Assembly: GCF_900166965.1 (NCBI RefSeq) | Contig: NZ_FUZI01000001.1 | Span: 1,116,001-1,180,000, forward strand | Direction of reading: 5' to 3' | DNA length: 64,000 bases | DNA from: Photobacterium piscicola | Lineage (GTDB): Bacteria > Pseudomonadota > Gammaproteobacteria > Enterobacterales > Vibrionaceae | Shown here: one piece after another, positions 12,123 through 27,100 of the stretch | Layout of the letters: each line of letters opens with the position of its first letter | How positions within the stretch are numbered: position 1 is the first letter of the stretch | The notes under the pieces: model-generated | What the model saw: the letters and a program-made list of their open reading frames with translations, nothing else | Told to the model about the DNA's origin: nothing | Databases searched by the model: none | Made by a program: the position numbers and the translations under genes

Positions 12123-15100
12123 CTATTTGATAGTAACTTGATAAATAACAGTTCCAGTTTCACTAGGATTTAAGGCTCCGGTCATTTCCCAGCGTACTTC
12201 ACCTTCATAACCCGCAATATTTGCACCATTTGGTGTTAATACATTACATGTTAAACCAGCAGGTAGAACACCAGATGTACAATCAATCGCTAACGTTAAG
12301 TCAGTATAAGCAGGTGTAGTATCAAATATTGTGACTTCTGTTATTGGCCCACTCCCCACATTGGTAAACTCAATAGAATATTCTAAAATATCACCCGGTT
12401 TACCGTCATTACTGGTACTTACACCAGTCGCTTGAGTCAGATTTTCCACTGTTTTATTAAGCTTCAACTCACCAGCACCAGCGAAAGTAGCACGAACAGT
12501 ATCGGTATCTATCACTTGTCGAGTAACATCATGACCTGTTGCAACACTATCCTCAAACGTCATATCAGCTTGAATATCATAATGATAAAGCGCATTTAAT
12601 GGTGCATCAGCAGGAACAAATACTTTACTGATTAAACAAACACTACTATCACCACTTACAGCGACAGGGTTAGCTATCTGACTATCAGCCCCATCAATTG
12701 AACCATTACAGTCATTATCTTGATACAGTATTGCGCTCCAACCGTCATTTGCGGGCTCCGTAGAGATATTCATAATGGTAAAGTTAACACTACCTGCGGT
12801 TTCAGCTGTAAATTTATGACTAAAGAGCACTCCTTTACCCGGCTCAGTTTCAGTAAAGTTATCAGGCTCCATACGCGGTTCTTTCACTTTACCGAAGTTT
12901 AAGCCCGTTAAGTAATCACCCGCAGCGGCATTAATTAACATCTGACTATCAATAACACTGGTATTGGTGACTTGAGTAAGCGCTGACACGTCAGCTTCAC
13001 TAATATCAATCCAATCAGCTTGTTTAACCACCTCAAGTACAAGATTTTCATTAGCAAGTGATACTGGTACGACTAATAGATAGCCACCATCACCCGAGGT
13101 CACCGTTGTTGCAACAACATCACCAGTTGTAAATCCACCAGCACCTGTGCCGTTATAAATAGCACGCACAACTGTATTACCAATACCAACTTCACCACCA
13201 TCAAAAATACCATCATGAGCCGCGGTTGCGCCCGAGATACCATTATCTTCAAACACAAAACCACTGAGCACAATCTGATTAATTAACTCAAATTGATAAT
13301 CTTCTACCTCACCATCAGCGGCTTCACCTATTGGAGAATTACACGTTGCTGCCGTGCTACATAAACGAAAACGAACAAATGTATCGCCGTTATAACCTGC
13401 GGTAAGCCCTGCATCTAAATTGAAATCAAGATTCGTTGTGGCTGCTGTAATCAATTGGTCTTCAATAATCATCTCGCCAACATCAGCAAAATCACCATCG
13501 CCATTCAGATCAATAAATACATTTAAGAAACCCGCAGCTTGTGGCACAGATACGGTCACTGGAGTAGATGTTGCAACCGTAATACTAGCAGGAAGAGTTA
13601 CGCCATCTTCATCATCAGAAGCTTGAAGATCATCGCCTGTTGCATCAAGGGAGAACTGACTAACAAACTCACTGTCCCAATTAGCACCCAACGTGAGATC
13701 TTGGTCGCCATCAAGCGCAGCATCACCATCATTGCCTGTATCAGAGTAATTATGGAAAGCATCACCGTAAGAAATAGGTGCATCACCATAGTCTCGTGCG
13801 TAGTAACAACCAGCAGCATCATTACCTTGAACCGAGACATCAATACCTTCAGTTACAAACATCAACTCACCAGTAATCACATTCAATTGATAAACTGCCG
13901 TCTTATCAATCAGATCGTGAGCATTATCACCATCGGTATCGTGATCACCACCATTAGCAAAGGCATAAAGCATAATACCATCATCCATAATGGTTCCCCC
14001 CGCCCCAGCACTACCGGTATTCGTCACAGGAAGTAACCCGTTGAAGTTCAGAGGATTTATTGTCACAGCTCCTGTAGTTGGATTGATTTGAATATAGTTA
14101 CCACCTGGTAGATCAACACCATATAACATACCGTCATTCGAGCTGAAGGAGAAATCGCCACCCATAGCTGGTGTTGAAGACAATGTGATCGTCGTAAACG
14201 TCTGAGTATTTAAGTCAATACGAACTAGAGAGTCCCAATTCCCATTCATAATGTAGAGATACTGCCCATCAGGTGACACATCACCTCGAACAGGATAACT
14301 AATATTTGAACTACCGCCTAATCGAGATAATATTTGATTATTAGCAAAATTAGAGGTTCCATGTATCGAATGAATAATACTCTGTACGCCATCAGATCGT
14401 ATCGTACCAAGAGAAACAAATTCAGTACCATCACGATCCGTTACAAATAAAATCACATCGTCATTAGTAGAGCTTCCATCAATAAAAGTACCGTAAAACA
14501 AACCACTTAGGCGATTAAAACCAATAGCATTAATATTTTCAGCATTTGGATAACCATTAATAACAATAGGACTCACAATATTATTTAATTGGGCAGGATT
14601 GGTGGTTGGATCAAATTCCGCAAAATCATAACCACTGGTATTATCGCCTTTGGTTTCAACAATAATGTCACAAGTATTATCACCATTAAGGCTTGACACT
14701 AATACTCGATAATCTTCGATCTCACCATCAGGTGCTGGCCCAATAGGATCTGGGAAGACATTACCATCAGCATCTAGTGGCGTATTTGTTGTTGTATTAA
14801 AATCAGAACTAATACGTAAACGATAACCCACCACACTGTTACTGATATTTGCCCCAGAAGTACCCACATTATTCCATGTCAATGTTGCTGATGTGGCACC
14901 ATTTGGCACGATAACCCATGCACTTTCATCATCATCAAATGAACCACTATTATCAAAGTCAATCCAACCAGATAAATACGCATCACTGCCTGTTGTATTT
15001 ACCACAGGAACGGTTTGCGTCACAGTAGGACTTGATACATCGGCAGTAATTAATGCACTTAATACATCTTCATCATCAGGAGCAGTACCGTTATTATCAT

Positions 15101-18100
15101 CACCTGCATAATCAGCATCTGGCTGACCATCATTTTCATTATCTGCCGCTACCGAACCAATATATAACCCTGTTTCTTCAGTTAAATGACGAGGACCATC
15201 ATTAACCAACGTTGTAGGGTAACCAGTAGTTTCAGGCGCATCACCAAAATCTAACGGCAGTGGAGCGAAACGACAACGCGCACCATCATTTTGGCTGGTT
15301 GCAGCATTTATCTGAGTGAAGTTGACTGCACTATAACCACCAGATGGAAGACTTGGGTCTGAAATATCAATTCGAACAATACGGCCAGGATTTGGATTTT
15401 GAGCTGCGTAGAAGAAGCCTTGATCATCAAAGTATACCGCACCCCATCCAGTGCCAGTTTCGCCATTAATACCAACGTAACCCAAATTAATTTGCGCCCC
15501 TGTTACAGGATCAAACTTCACTAAATTTCCCGTAGGCGTTAAGGTATAAAGCATATTGTCGATAGGATTAATCGCCATATCAGCCATCACTGGAGCAGAA
15601 ACTGTAATTTCACCAATTTGCTGTAAGTAAGTACTGCTATTTGGATTAACATCAATGCGATACATACTGGTGCCGCTATTATGCATCAGCAATAGAACAC
15701 CGTTATCATCGATATCACCACTGTTATAGTTATTGATTGCCATCGTACTTCCTGTAATTGGTAACACGAAGGCAGATCCTGCACCATCAACCATTAAAAC
15801 AGTGTCTTTATTTTTAATGTTATCGCCGATGAGTGTATTGGTAATAAAGTTATACCCCGTACCACCAAAGACACCAGTGCCTGTTGGCAGAACATCATCA
15901 TATAATGGTGTTACTGTACCCATAGCCAAATTAATACTAGTAATATCGGTTGGGCTATTACGCAACAAATAACCATCACTACTACAAGTTGGGAACGTCA
16001 CAATCGTGAAATCAGCAAAGTTAACATCACTCACATCCGTTGTTAACGCAACTGATTGAATGTTAGGTGAGCTAGAATGGACATTGATTGGATCACCAAT
16101 TGTCGCGCCAGCATAACCACCAGCATTTGGATCTAGCGTTCCAATGGTTGGTGGACAGGTTGGATTAACTAAATCAGTTTCAAGTGCTGCTTCATAAACT
16201 TCATAGTTTCCACCAGGAATAGTCATTGAGTAAGCACCCGTTATTGCATCCGCTGTGGCAACAAAACACTCACTGGTTGTGGTGTTATAAGCAATCACCG
16301 GAACAGCAATACCAAGACCCGCTTCTGCTACATCTTTAATGCCATTTAAAGTTGGGGCGGTACTGCTGTCATCAAAGACAAAACCAGACAGTTCAAAGCT
16401 ACACACGGCAGGCGCTGTTGGTAATGTCGCAGTATTGATCACTTGACCATCGCCACCGTCATCGCCACATAATAACTGCCCAGAACATGTTGCAGTACCT
16501 GCACTGACATTAGCAGTAGCACCTGAACTATTAAAGATAGCTGCACCACCACCGCCACCAGCAGAGCGACCATGACCACCAGATGAACTTGCACCATTAC
16601 CACCGACAGCATTAACGGTTAGTGTTGATAGAGATGCACCATCGGTGTTGTATAGCAATACAGAGCCACCCGCACCACCACCACCGGGGCTATCGCCACC
16701 AGCATTTGGTGAAGTATTACCATTGGCATTAATAGTACCTGTTCCTGTCACTGTATTAGCTGTGATATATACGATACCACCACCATCAGCGCCATCACGA
16801 CCGACACCATTATTTTCTTGACCTGCACCGCCACCGCCACCAAGAGTTAAACGAGTAGGATCAGCCAGCCCAATACCTGTACCTGGTTCTCCCGGATAAA
16901 AACTGGTTGAACTTGAATAATTGCCGCCTCTACCACCAGGGCCAACGTTACCACCACCACCACCACCAGAATTAAAGTTACCACCACCACCAGCATTTGC
17001 TGGCGCGCCGATACCATTATCACCATCGCTATAGCCTAAACCACCAAGACTCACTGGGGTTCCTGCAATACCTTCACCCTTACCACCATCGATATTGGTT
17101 ACAGCCATAACGTAATTAAGTCCGGTCGCAATACCATTGGCGGTATTTTTTGTACCACCACGGAAGCCTTTACCGTTAACGTCAATAATATTGCCATTAA
17201 GATCTAATGTTCCATTGACATATAACGACACAATACCGCCACTAGAACCATCCCAGTCAGCAGACGTAACCGTGCCAGTTAAACGTGCATCTTCATACAT
17301 TGGAATACGTACAACTTGGAAAGAACTATTTCCGTCAGCAGTAAAGTTATTCGTTAAATTTTCACTTAATACTAAAGTCGGATCGGTAAAGCTAGCAACG
17401 GTCGCAAACTCATATTGCCCAGTCGTACCATAATCCGTCCAACCACTGGCATACCCACCTGCAACACCATTACCATAACTATCGGTATTAGTGGTATCAA
17501 TTGAGGCATTTTGCATTTGAATGATCATCACTCGATCACCTGGATTTAAGGTCTCTGTCGTATTACCTGTTGCCGTACCAAGCGTAATACTATTCGTGCC
17601 AGTTAATGCATTTGCCGTTGCTGGGTAATAAGTATTAACCACACCCGTAATATCAACAGGTGTACCTGAAACACCTTCAATATTGCCAGAGTTCAAACAT
17701 TGCGCTATCACAACCGCAGGGGTTATTGGTTGAATTGGTCCTTTTAAAATTGGAATTTGATGATCTTCAACTTCACCATTAATAGCCGTGCCGTTGTAAT
17801 CATCAACAGTTAATGTTTCAGATGTAATACGAAGACGCATGTAGGTTTCAGTTGCAACAGTAGTGGTATTTATTGAAGGGAAACTTAATGACGCACTACC
17901 ATCAGTAACTGCATCGGCATCAGTACAAGCCGCTAGAGCAAATTCACCACTATCGGCAAAATCACCATCAGCATTAAAGTCAACCCAAGCATAAACATTT
18001 GCACCCATATCTGCGGTGCCATTATGATCATTACAAATCACATCTTGAGTAAAGCTCGTAGCACCTTGAGATAAGAAACCAACTGTAGAGATACCATCTT

Positions 18101-21100
18101 CATCATTGATATTTAGCGTATCATCATCGGTTGAATCACCATTATCATCAACACCGTCACCAAAGCCATCACTATCACCGTCACCAATAACAGAACCCAA
18201 GCTTAATGTCGTATTACCAATGCGATGACGCGCACCATTACTGGTAAATAAGGTGTTATATCCTAAGGTTTCAGGCGCATCACCGTAATCATAAGCAACA
18301 TCAAGAATGATACGATGATCTTCAACTTCACCGTCATTCGCTACATCATGAGGCGTTGAACATACCGTTGTGGTTGAACAAATACGAACACGAACATAAC
18401 TACCGCCATCAAGCACATCATTCGGTGTCGTAAAGGTTAATGTAACGTCCGTATCGTCATTCACTGCCGTAATACTCACTGGCGTTGCAGCTTCAGTCGC
18501 CACATCAAACACACCATCACGATCAAAGTCTAGCCATGCATAAACAGTGGCATCAACATCAGTATGTACCCGTACAGTTAAGGTTTCTGTGCTATTTGGC
18601 TCTGCCGACATTACAGCCGGAATAGTTACACCATCCTCATCATTAACACCCGCTAAGTCATCATCTTGAGCAAGGCCATTATCATCGATACCATCCACAA
18701 AACCATTAGCTTCAGCATCCGTAGCATTGGTACCAAGGAAAATGGTTGCACTAGGAATATGCATTGGGCCGATGCCCTCACCACTGGCATTAGTACGATC
18801 GGTTCCATAGGTATCTGGCGCATCACCTAAATCAAATGTACCCATGACAATAAGATGATCTTCAACTTCACCATTAGTGGCGATTCCACCCATTGACGAT
18901 GTTGTTAACACATCATTAGTAATACGAATACGTGAATAGGTAACTCCTGCCGTTAATCCTGTTAGCCCTGTCCAATTAAATACATATTGCACTTCTGAAG
19001 AGGCATCAGGTACGATTTGAATTTGCCCTTCGCCAGCCTCAAAGGTACCACTTTGGTCAAAATCAATCCAAACAGCGAGATAAGCAACTGATCCTGAAGT
19101 ATTTGACGCTTCAACGGTAAGACTATAATCACTCGCATTAATGTTTATCGGTGAAATGACATTAACGCCATCCTCATCATCAGGGGAAGCATTGGTATCA
19201 TCACCATCTGCTGTTGCTGTTGGTATACCATCAGACTCACCATCACTGGCTTGATCACCAAGGAATAACGACGTATCACCATAATGGAATGGACCACCGC
19301 TTCCCGCTAAGGTTAAATACGTATCTGGCGCATCACCAAAATCAACATTGTCTGACACAGAAATCGCATACCCTTCAACTTCACCATTGGTTGCTTCACC
19401 AATAGCAGTACTACAGTCAGTGGTGGTATTACAAATTCTCACACGAACATAAACAGTATCACCATTGGTAATAGCCGTTGTGATTGGCCATGTCAGTACT
19501 TTTACAGTATCAGTTTCGCCATCAGCAACAGCGATAGTCTGCATTTCAGATGCTTCTAGATCACCATTTTTATTCCAGTCAGCCCACGCATATACATTAC
19601 CATCGGTACCCGTAGTATTGGTGGTAGTAACACGCACTGAATATTGAGTAGCGGTACTCGATAACGGTAATATCTCGACACCATCATCAGTATCACCATT
19701 GGCTGCAACCGTTGCATAGGCGTCAGTTTCACCATCTGGCGCCGTACCCATAAAGATATTGGCACCAAGTTGGTGACGAGGACCATCAAATTGGAAGGCT
19801 GTTACATAATCACCTGTCGCAGTGCCTGCCCCTGAATCAGGTAAATCATCAAAATCAAGCTCTGTATTTGAACAATTGCCATTCACATTGGCATCATCTG
19901 CTAACCAATTATTACGCGCTAAGAACGCACTTTGATCTTCGTAGTAGTCATACACAAAATCCATTAACGCTTGGTAAGGCGTAAGATTGCTTGAATAGTA
20001 ATTTGGCGTGAAATAGAACTGACGCTCACCAGAACCAACCCATGGACCTGTATGCGTACGAGGATATCCATAACCACCGGTTGTGGTTGGATCATATGGA
20101 ATCAACCACGCCATCGCATCAACATTATTACAAGAGCCTGTTACCGTTGGCAGCGTATAAATAACACTACGGTGATCAATACCCGTAATCGTTGATAGCG
20201 TACCCGTAGTTGCTACTGTTGCTTGGGTTGATAATGCACCAGGGCCATCAGATGGATGGAAACGAGGTAGTGTTGTTGGTCCAGCATACCCTGCAAAACC
20301 CGTTGCACTTGTACCAGGGAATCCTACTTGTTGTCCCATGTATGCATTAATACGGGTCGTGGTTGCATCAGCAAATGTATCACCTTCAACAAGAGACAGT
20401 AGCACACCACCTTGATTACGATAATCTAATAACGCATCAATTTCTGCGGTTGTATCAGGGCTGGTTCCACCCGCTAGATCTGATTGATAAAGAATAAATT
20501 GATAATCACGTAACGTGAAATCAGTGGTAATATTATCTGTCGGAACAAGAAGATCGTAAGTTACATAACCAACCCCATAATTATTTTCCATGAGAGCAAC
20601 AGTATTATTTGCCGTATTGGGTAATGTATATTCAATCGCACCTGAATCTTGCTGAATTAACATGTGGAAGGTGACTTTATGATAATGATCTTCTATCTCA
20701 CCATCAGTCGCTGTGCCTTGTGAGCGTTCATCAATGGCTGTCGCGCCATCATCAACTAATGTATCGGTTGTTAAACGTAAACGAACATAACTATCACCAA
20801 CATTACCGCCTTCGGCATTAGATAGATTAGTCCAAGCGACACTAATTGGAAGATCCGTTGCACCATCAGCAACCGCAACGCTGGTATACTCATCAAGTTG
20901 GAATTCACCATCTAAGTCATGATCAACCCATGCATGCAGTGTTGCTGCACCGCCAGTGTTATTTGTTACCGTGGTATCAAATGACCATGTTGTCATTGAC
21001 GGAGAAAGAACAGGGAAAGTCGGAACAGTTTCATCCGCCGTAGCATTATTATCATCACCATCAGCTGCCACACTTGGTTGACCATCAACATCAGCATCAG

Positions 21101-24100
21101 CCGCTGTCGTACCTATATAAAGGTTTGTTGAAGGCGCATGATTGGCACCATTATTTGTAGCTAAAGTATGATAAGCATCTGGGGCATCACCCCAATCTTG
21201 AGCGGTTAATACTGAGATTCTAAAGTCTTCAACCTCACCCGATGTTGCGGTGCCACCAGCATCAGAAACCGTTAAACCATCACTATTGGGCGCTAAACGT
21301 GCTCGTCCAAAATAATAGCCCGCAGTCACAGGTGTTAAACTGTTCCAACTAGGGTTATAAACAGTATTGGTTCCGTTTGAAGTCGCACTAATCACTTGCC
21401 CTTCAGCAGCATCAAAGACACCATTTTGATTCCAATCAATCCATACAATAAGATCCGCATTTGCACCTGTATTATTAAGTACATTTGCATCCAATGTATA
21501 ACTGGTTGCGCTTAAGGCTAATGTCGGTAATGAAATACCATCTTCATCAGCAGTGGCTGTAATATCATCAAGTAACGCATCACTACTTCCATCAGCATCT
21601 TCACCATCAGTGGTTGCTGTACCTAAACGTAGCGTAGTACTAATAGGATGAATTGGACCACCGTCAGCAAAACGAACAAGGTATGAATCAGGGGCATCAC
21701 CACCATCATATCGAACGCTATCACTCAATAAATAGTGATCTTCTATTTCACCATTTGATACGCCACCATAAGAACGAGGATCTTCATTAACGCCTGTTGC
21801 ACTATCGGCTAATAATTCAGAGGTAATACGCACACGCATATAGCGATTTTGACCCGCGGCTAATCCTGTTGTTGCCGTCCAATCCAACTCAACAGAACTA
21901 TTTGTTAAGCCTGTTGAGGTGACAATTGCGCCACCAGTACCTGTACCATTATCAACAAATTCATCACGATCAAAACGACCATTACCATCAAAATCAATCC
22001 AAGCATAAATATAAGCATCACTGCCTGTATTATTCGTCACCATAGCATTTGCACTATAGCTACCTTGGGTTGTGGTTAATGGTGGTAAAATTAAGCCATC
22101 TTCATCATCACTAGCTGCAATATCATCGCCTGATGCTTGAAGTGCTATCGTCGGTGTTTGAGCATCATTATCTGCATCTGGCACTGTACCCATAAACAGA
22201 TTGCTATCAACACCATGGAATGGCCCACTATCTGATTGGGTTGTACGGTAATTATTCGCCCCGACATTCACAGCCTCATCAGGTGCATCACCGTAATCAA
22301 ACTCACCCACAAAGACCATGTAATCTTCAACTTCACCATCTAATGCTTGGCCAGCCCAATCATTAGCGGTGAGATCTGTCAGGTAGCTAATTCGAATACG
22401 TAATGCCATCGAGCCATTTGTTAAGCCTGAAATACCATTCCATGTTAATACTGCGGTTTTAACACCATTAAAATATGGAATATTATCAGTGCTAAATGGC
22501 GCATCACCTGTCGTATCATAATTAATGGTTGATACAACTTCAGCAGCACTAAACTCACCATCTTGATTAGTATCAAGCCATGCGACTAAGGTTGCCGGAT
22601 TACTGGCAAGCTCAGAATTACGTAAAGTAACAGGCACACTATAAGAGGTGGCTGCAATCGCAATATTTGCTAATGGTTGAGATAAACCATTCTCATCATC
22701 ACTGCCATTGTTATCATCCCCAGAAGCATCACTGGTTGGTTGACCATCTGTGTCTGCATCAATCGTTGCCGTACCAAGATAAACGGTGGCACTATTGCTA
22801 CGTCCGTGGAATGGACCATCACTGGCACTTAAGGTTTGATAAGTATCAGGCGCATCACCCATATCTTGATCACCGATATAGATTAAATGATCTTCCACCT
22901 CACCATCGCTGGCACCAAATAATGAACGGGTATCTTCTGCTGCACCACTGTTACCGTTGACTAATCCATCAGTTGTTAAACGGAAACGGGTTAACGTAAA
23001 GCCTGTTGCTATACCCGTAAAGCTGTTCCATGTAATATCAACCGAACCATTAGTGCCCGTAGGTACGATAACTTCGGCCACTTCATCTGAACCAAATTGA
23101 CCATTACGATCCCAATCAATCCAGCCATACAACGTTGCATCTTGTCCGGTATTATTGGTGACATTAACTGCTGCGGTATAACTGCTCGGTACAGGTGAAT
23201 TATCTAATGCACGTAACGTAACGCCATCTTCATCATCACTGCCTGTGGTATCATCACCATCAGCTTGAATTGGACCACTGCTTGGATTAGCATCAGCTTC
23301 ACTATCAGGCACACTATTACCAATATAAATATTATTATTGATAACATGATATGGACCATCATCAACTAAACGAGAACGGTAATCGCCCGATCCTGCTGCG
23401 GTTCCAGCTACACCATCTTCAGCATCACCAAAATCTAGCGCCCCGATATATATTTGATGATCTTCCACTTCACCATTAATTGCCTCTCCACCCCAATCAT
23501 TAGCGGTTAAAACAGAGTTAGTTAAACGTAGACGCATATAGGTGCTACCTGCGGTTAATCCACTGATTCCGGTCCACGTTAATTGGGTTGTTGGCGTTGC
23601 ACTAGTACTGGTATTGGTTGCATTTACAATCGAGGTTAATTCAGTAAACTCGCCAGCATCAGCAAAATCACCATCTTGGTTAAAATCAATCCAACCATAT
23701 AAATGTGCATCACTGCCTGTCGCATTATAAAGAGGAACACCAACAGTATAAGTAGTATCTGCAACGGCTAAAATTGGGAATGGCGTAAGATCATCGGCAT
23801 TTTCATCATCAATACCGTCGGTATCATCACCTACCGCACCATTAGATGGCTGACCATCTTGATCATGACCATTGTCGTGGGTAGCATCACGAATATAGAG
23901 GTTAGCATTATTGTGAATATGGTAAGGGCCACCACTGGTATATAGAGTGTCATAAGTATCAGGGGCATCACCACCGTCATAGGTTTCTACTCGAATATAA
24001 TAATCTTCAACTTCACCATCACCCGCGCCACCATAAGAACGTGGATCTTCAACTATGGCGCCATTTTCTGTGTCAGCTAATAAATCAGTTGTAAAACGAA

Positions 24101-27100
24101 TACGAATATAAACATCAGTACCTGTTGCGATGCCTGGGAATGTATTCCAACCTAAGTTTGTTGTTGTATTAGTGTTACCGGTATTAATTTCTCTAGGCTC
24201 AGCGGTATTACCACCAAAGAATTCATCACGATCAAATCGACCATTGCGATCAAAATCAATCCAAGCATACAGGTACCCTTTACTGCCACTATTATTGGTT
24301 ACCGTCACAGGAATATTGTAGGTCGTATTGGTGTTGTTTAATGGTGGAATAAACGCACCATCTTCATCATTACTGCCCGTAATATTATCGCCTTGAGCAA
24401 AGGCAGTAGTTGGGTCATTGGCATCACTTTCACTATCGAGTAAAGCACCCATCAATATCGTATTATCGATACCATGATAAGCACCATTGTCACTCAAAGT
24501 GGTTCGGTAGTTATTAACACCTATGTTAGCCGCACTATCAATGGCATCACCAAAGTCAAATTGACCGACATAAACGACATAATCTTCAACTTCACCACCT
24601 TGGGCAATACCACCCCAATCGTTGGCGGTTAAACTGGTATTAGCAACACGAATACGCAGCCCCATTGAACCTTGTGTTAATCCTGAAATACCGTTCCAAG
24701 TCAATGTCACTTTATTGGTTAAGTTATTACTGCTGGTTGGCAAATTATCAGACGCAAAGGTAGCATTACTAAATGGTGTACTTGTTGCAACGACATTTAG
24801 ATCATCGACAACCTCATCTGCACTAAAGCTACCATCTTGATTGGTATCTAACCAAGCGACTAACGTTGCATTAGAGCCCGAGTAGTTGTAAACCGCAAGA
24901 TCAACACTGTAGCTAGTAATACTGGTAGCAACTGTGGTCAATGGCTCAACTAATCCAGTCTCATCATCAACACCCGTATTATCATCACCTAATGCCGCTG
25001 CATCTGGGTACGCTTGATCGTCATCATCAATATTATTAGCACCTAGATACAGGTTACTAACATAGTAATGCGCCGGGCCGCCACTAACAGGTAAAGTTAA
25101 GTATGAATCAGGTAAATCACCTAAATCTGTGTTTTCAGCTGTGACAAAGAAATCTTCCACTTCACCATCTTGAGCGGCACCTAACGAACGCTCATCAACG
25201 GTTGCTGTTGCATCACCATCAGTGAGTAACTCTGTTGTTAGTCGTAACCGTACGCCATAAGTACTTGCATCTACTAATGCAGTGTCTGTCGTAAAAGTAA
25301 CGGTATAAGTCTCTGTCCCCGTACTCGCAGGAATAGTTATCACACCATTATTAATCGCTTGGGTTGAACCAAGGCTATTAATTGATGCTTGTGCAATCTC
25401 ATCACTTTCAAAATTACCATCACGATCCCAATCAATCCATGCATATAAATATGCGGTAGAGGTTGAACTGTTTGTCACCGTAATATTGGTGTCATAATTA
25501 TCACCTGCATCTAAATCAGGTAAGGCAATATCTGCTAAGGCATTTTCATCATCAATCCCTGTGACATTATCACCTGTGGCATCAGTACTCTGTGGTGTTG
25601 CGCCATCAACATCAGGCGCTACAGTGCCTAGATATAGATTAGGCTCAGCGGCAACATTATGATAAGGCCCACCAAAGGTTAAATTCGTTTGATAATTATT
25701 CGCCGCCGTTGCTGAAGAAGTATCGGGTAAATCACCTAAATCTTGACCACCAATTTGAATCATAAAGTCTTCGACTTCACCATCTGACGCACGGCCACCA
25801 ACATCGGTCGTTGTTAATGGATCGGTCGTTAAACGGAAACGAATAAAGGTATTACCGACAGAGAGATTTTGCATCTGATTTGAATCAAATGAATAGGTAT
25901 AAACACCATTCTGAGCCGTAGGAATAACATCAACTCGGCCTTCGATTTCATCAAAAATACCATTACGGTTACTGTCAATCCAACCTGCTAGGTAAGCATC
26001 ATTACCTGTTGTATTACGTACTGTGAGCTCTAAGCTATGGCTTGAACCGTTAATCGGAATTGAAGTTAATGGTTGGCTGGTACCATTTTCATCATCACTG
26101 CCATTATTATCATCACCAAGAGCATCAACAGACGCTAATACAATTTCATCACCATCAATAGTTGAAGTACCTAAATACAAGTTGGTGTTATTGGTAATAA
26201 TATGGTGAGGACCACCTAATAAAGGATCAACTAGATAACTCGCAGGCGCATCACCTAAATCTTGTAGGCCGAAGAAAATACTATGATCTTCAACTTCACC
26301 ACCCGCTTCACCGCCTAATGAGGAAATATCACTGATTTGCCCCACTAAACGGTTAGTTAAACGTAAACGCACAAATGAGGTTGTGTTATTGGTAACGGCA
26401 GGAATCGTCGCCCACTCAAGTTCTACTGGCGTATTACTTGATCCCGTTGGCACAACTGCAATTTGTCCTTCACTATCATCAAATTGACCATTTCGATTGA
26501 AATCAATCCATACTGCCAAGGTGGCAATATTACCCGTCGTATTTGTAACTGGCACAGTAATTTTGTATGAATCCATACCATTAAATAATGGCGGTAATGT
26601 AATTGGTCCTTCATCATCGGTTGCATCAAGATCATCGGCAGTTGCGGTTATATCTTGTAATGTTCCATCATCAATATCAGGCGCCGTATTACCAATATAC
26701 AAACCATCTACGAATAAATGATAAGGGCCAAAATAGTTATAGAGTGTTTGATAGTTATTCGCCGCCGTTGTTGAAGAGGTATCTGGCGCATCACCAAAAT
26801 CGGGATCGCCTACATAAACATAATGATCCTCAACTTCACCATTTTTGGCAATTCCACCCCAATCTGTCGCCGTTAAAATATCAGATGTTAAACGAAGGCG
26901 TAACGCCATATCACCTGTTGTTTGCCCGCTGATACCCGCCCATGTTAACTGAGTCGTTGGGGCTGTTTGTGCTGAAGTATTCGTTCCATTAACAAGCCCT
27001 TCAAGTGAAGCAAACTCGCCAGCATCATCAAAATCACCATCTTGATTTAAATCTAACCAAGCATAAAGATTTGCGTCAGCCCCTGTTGCGTTATAAAGCG

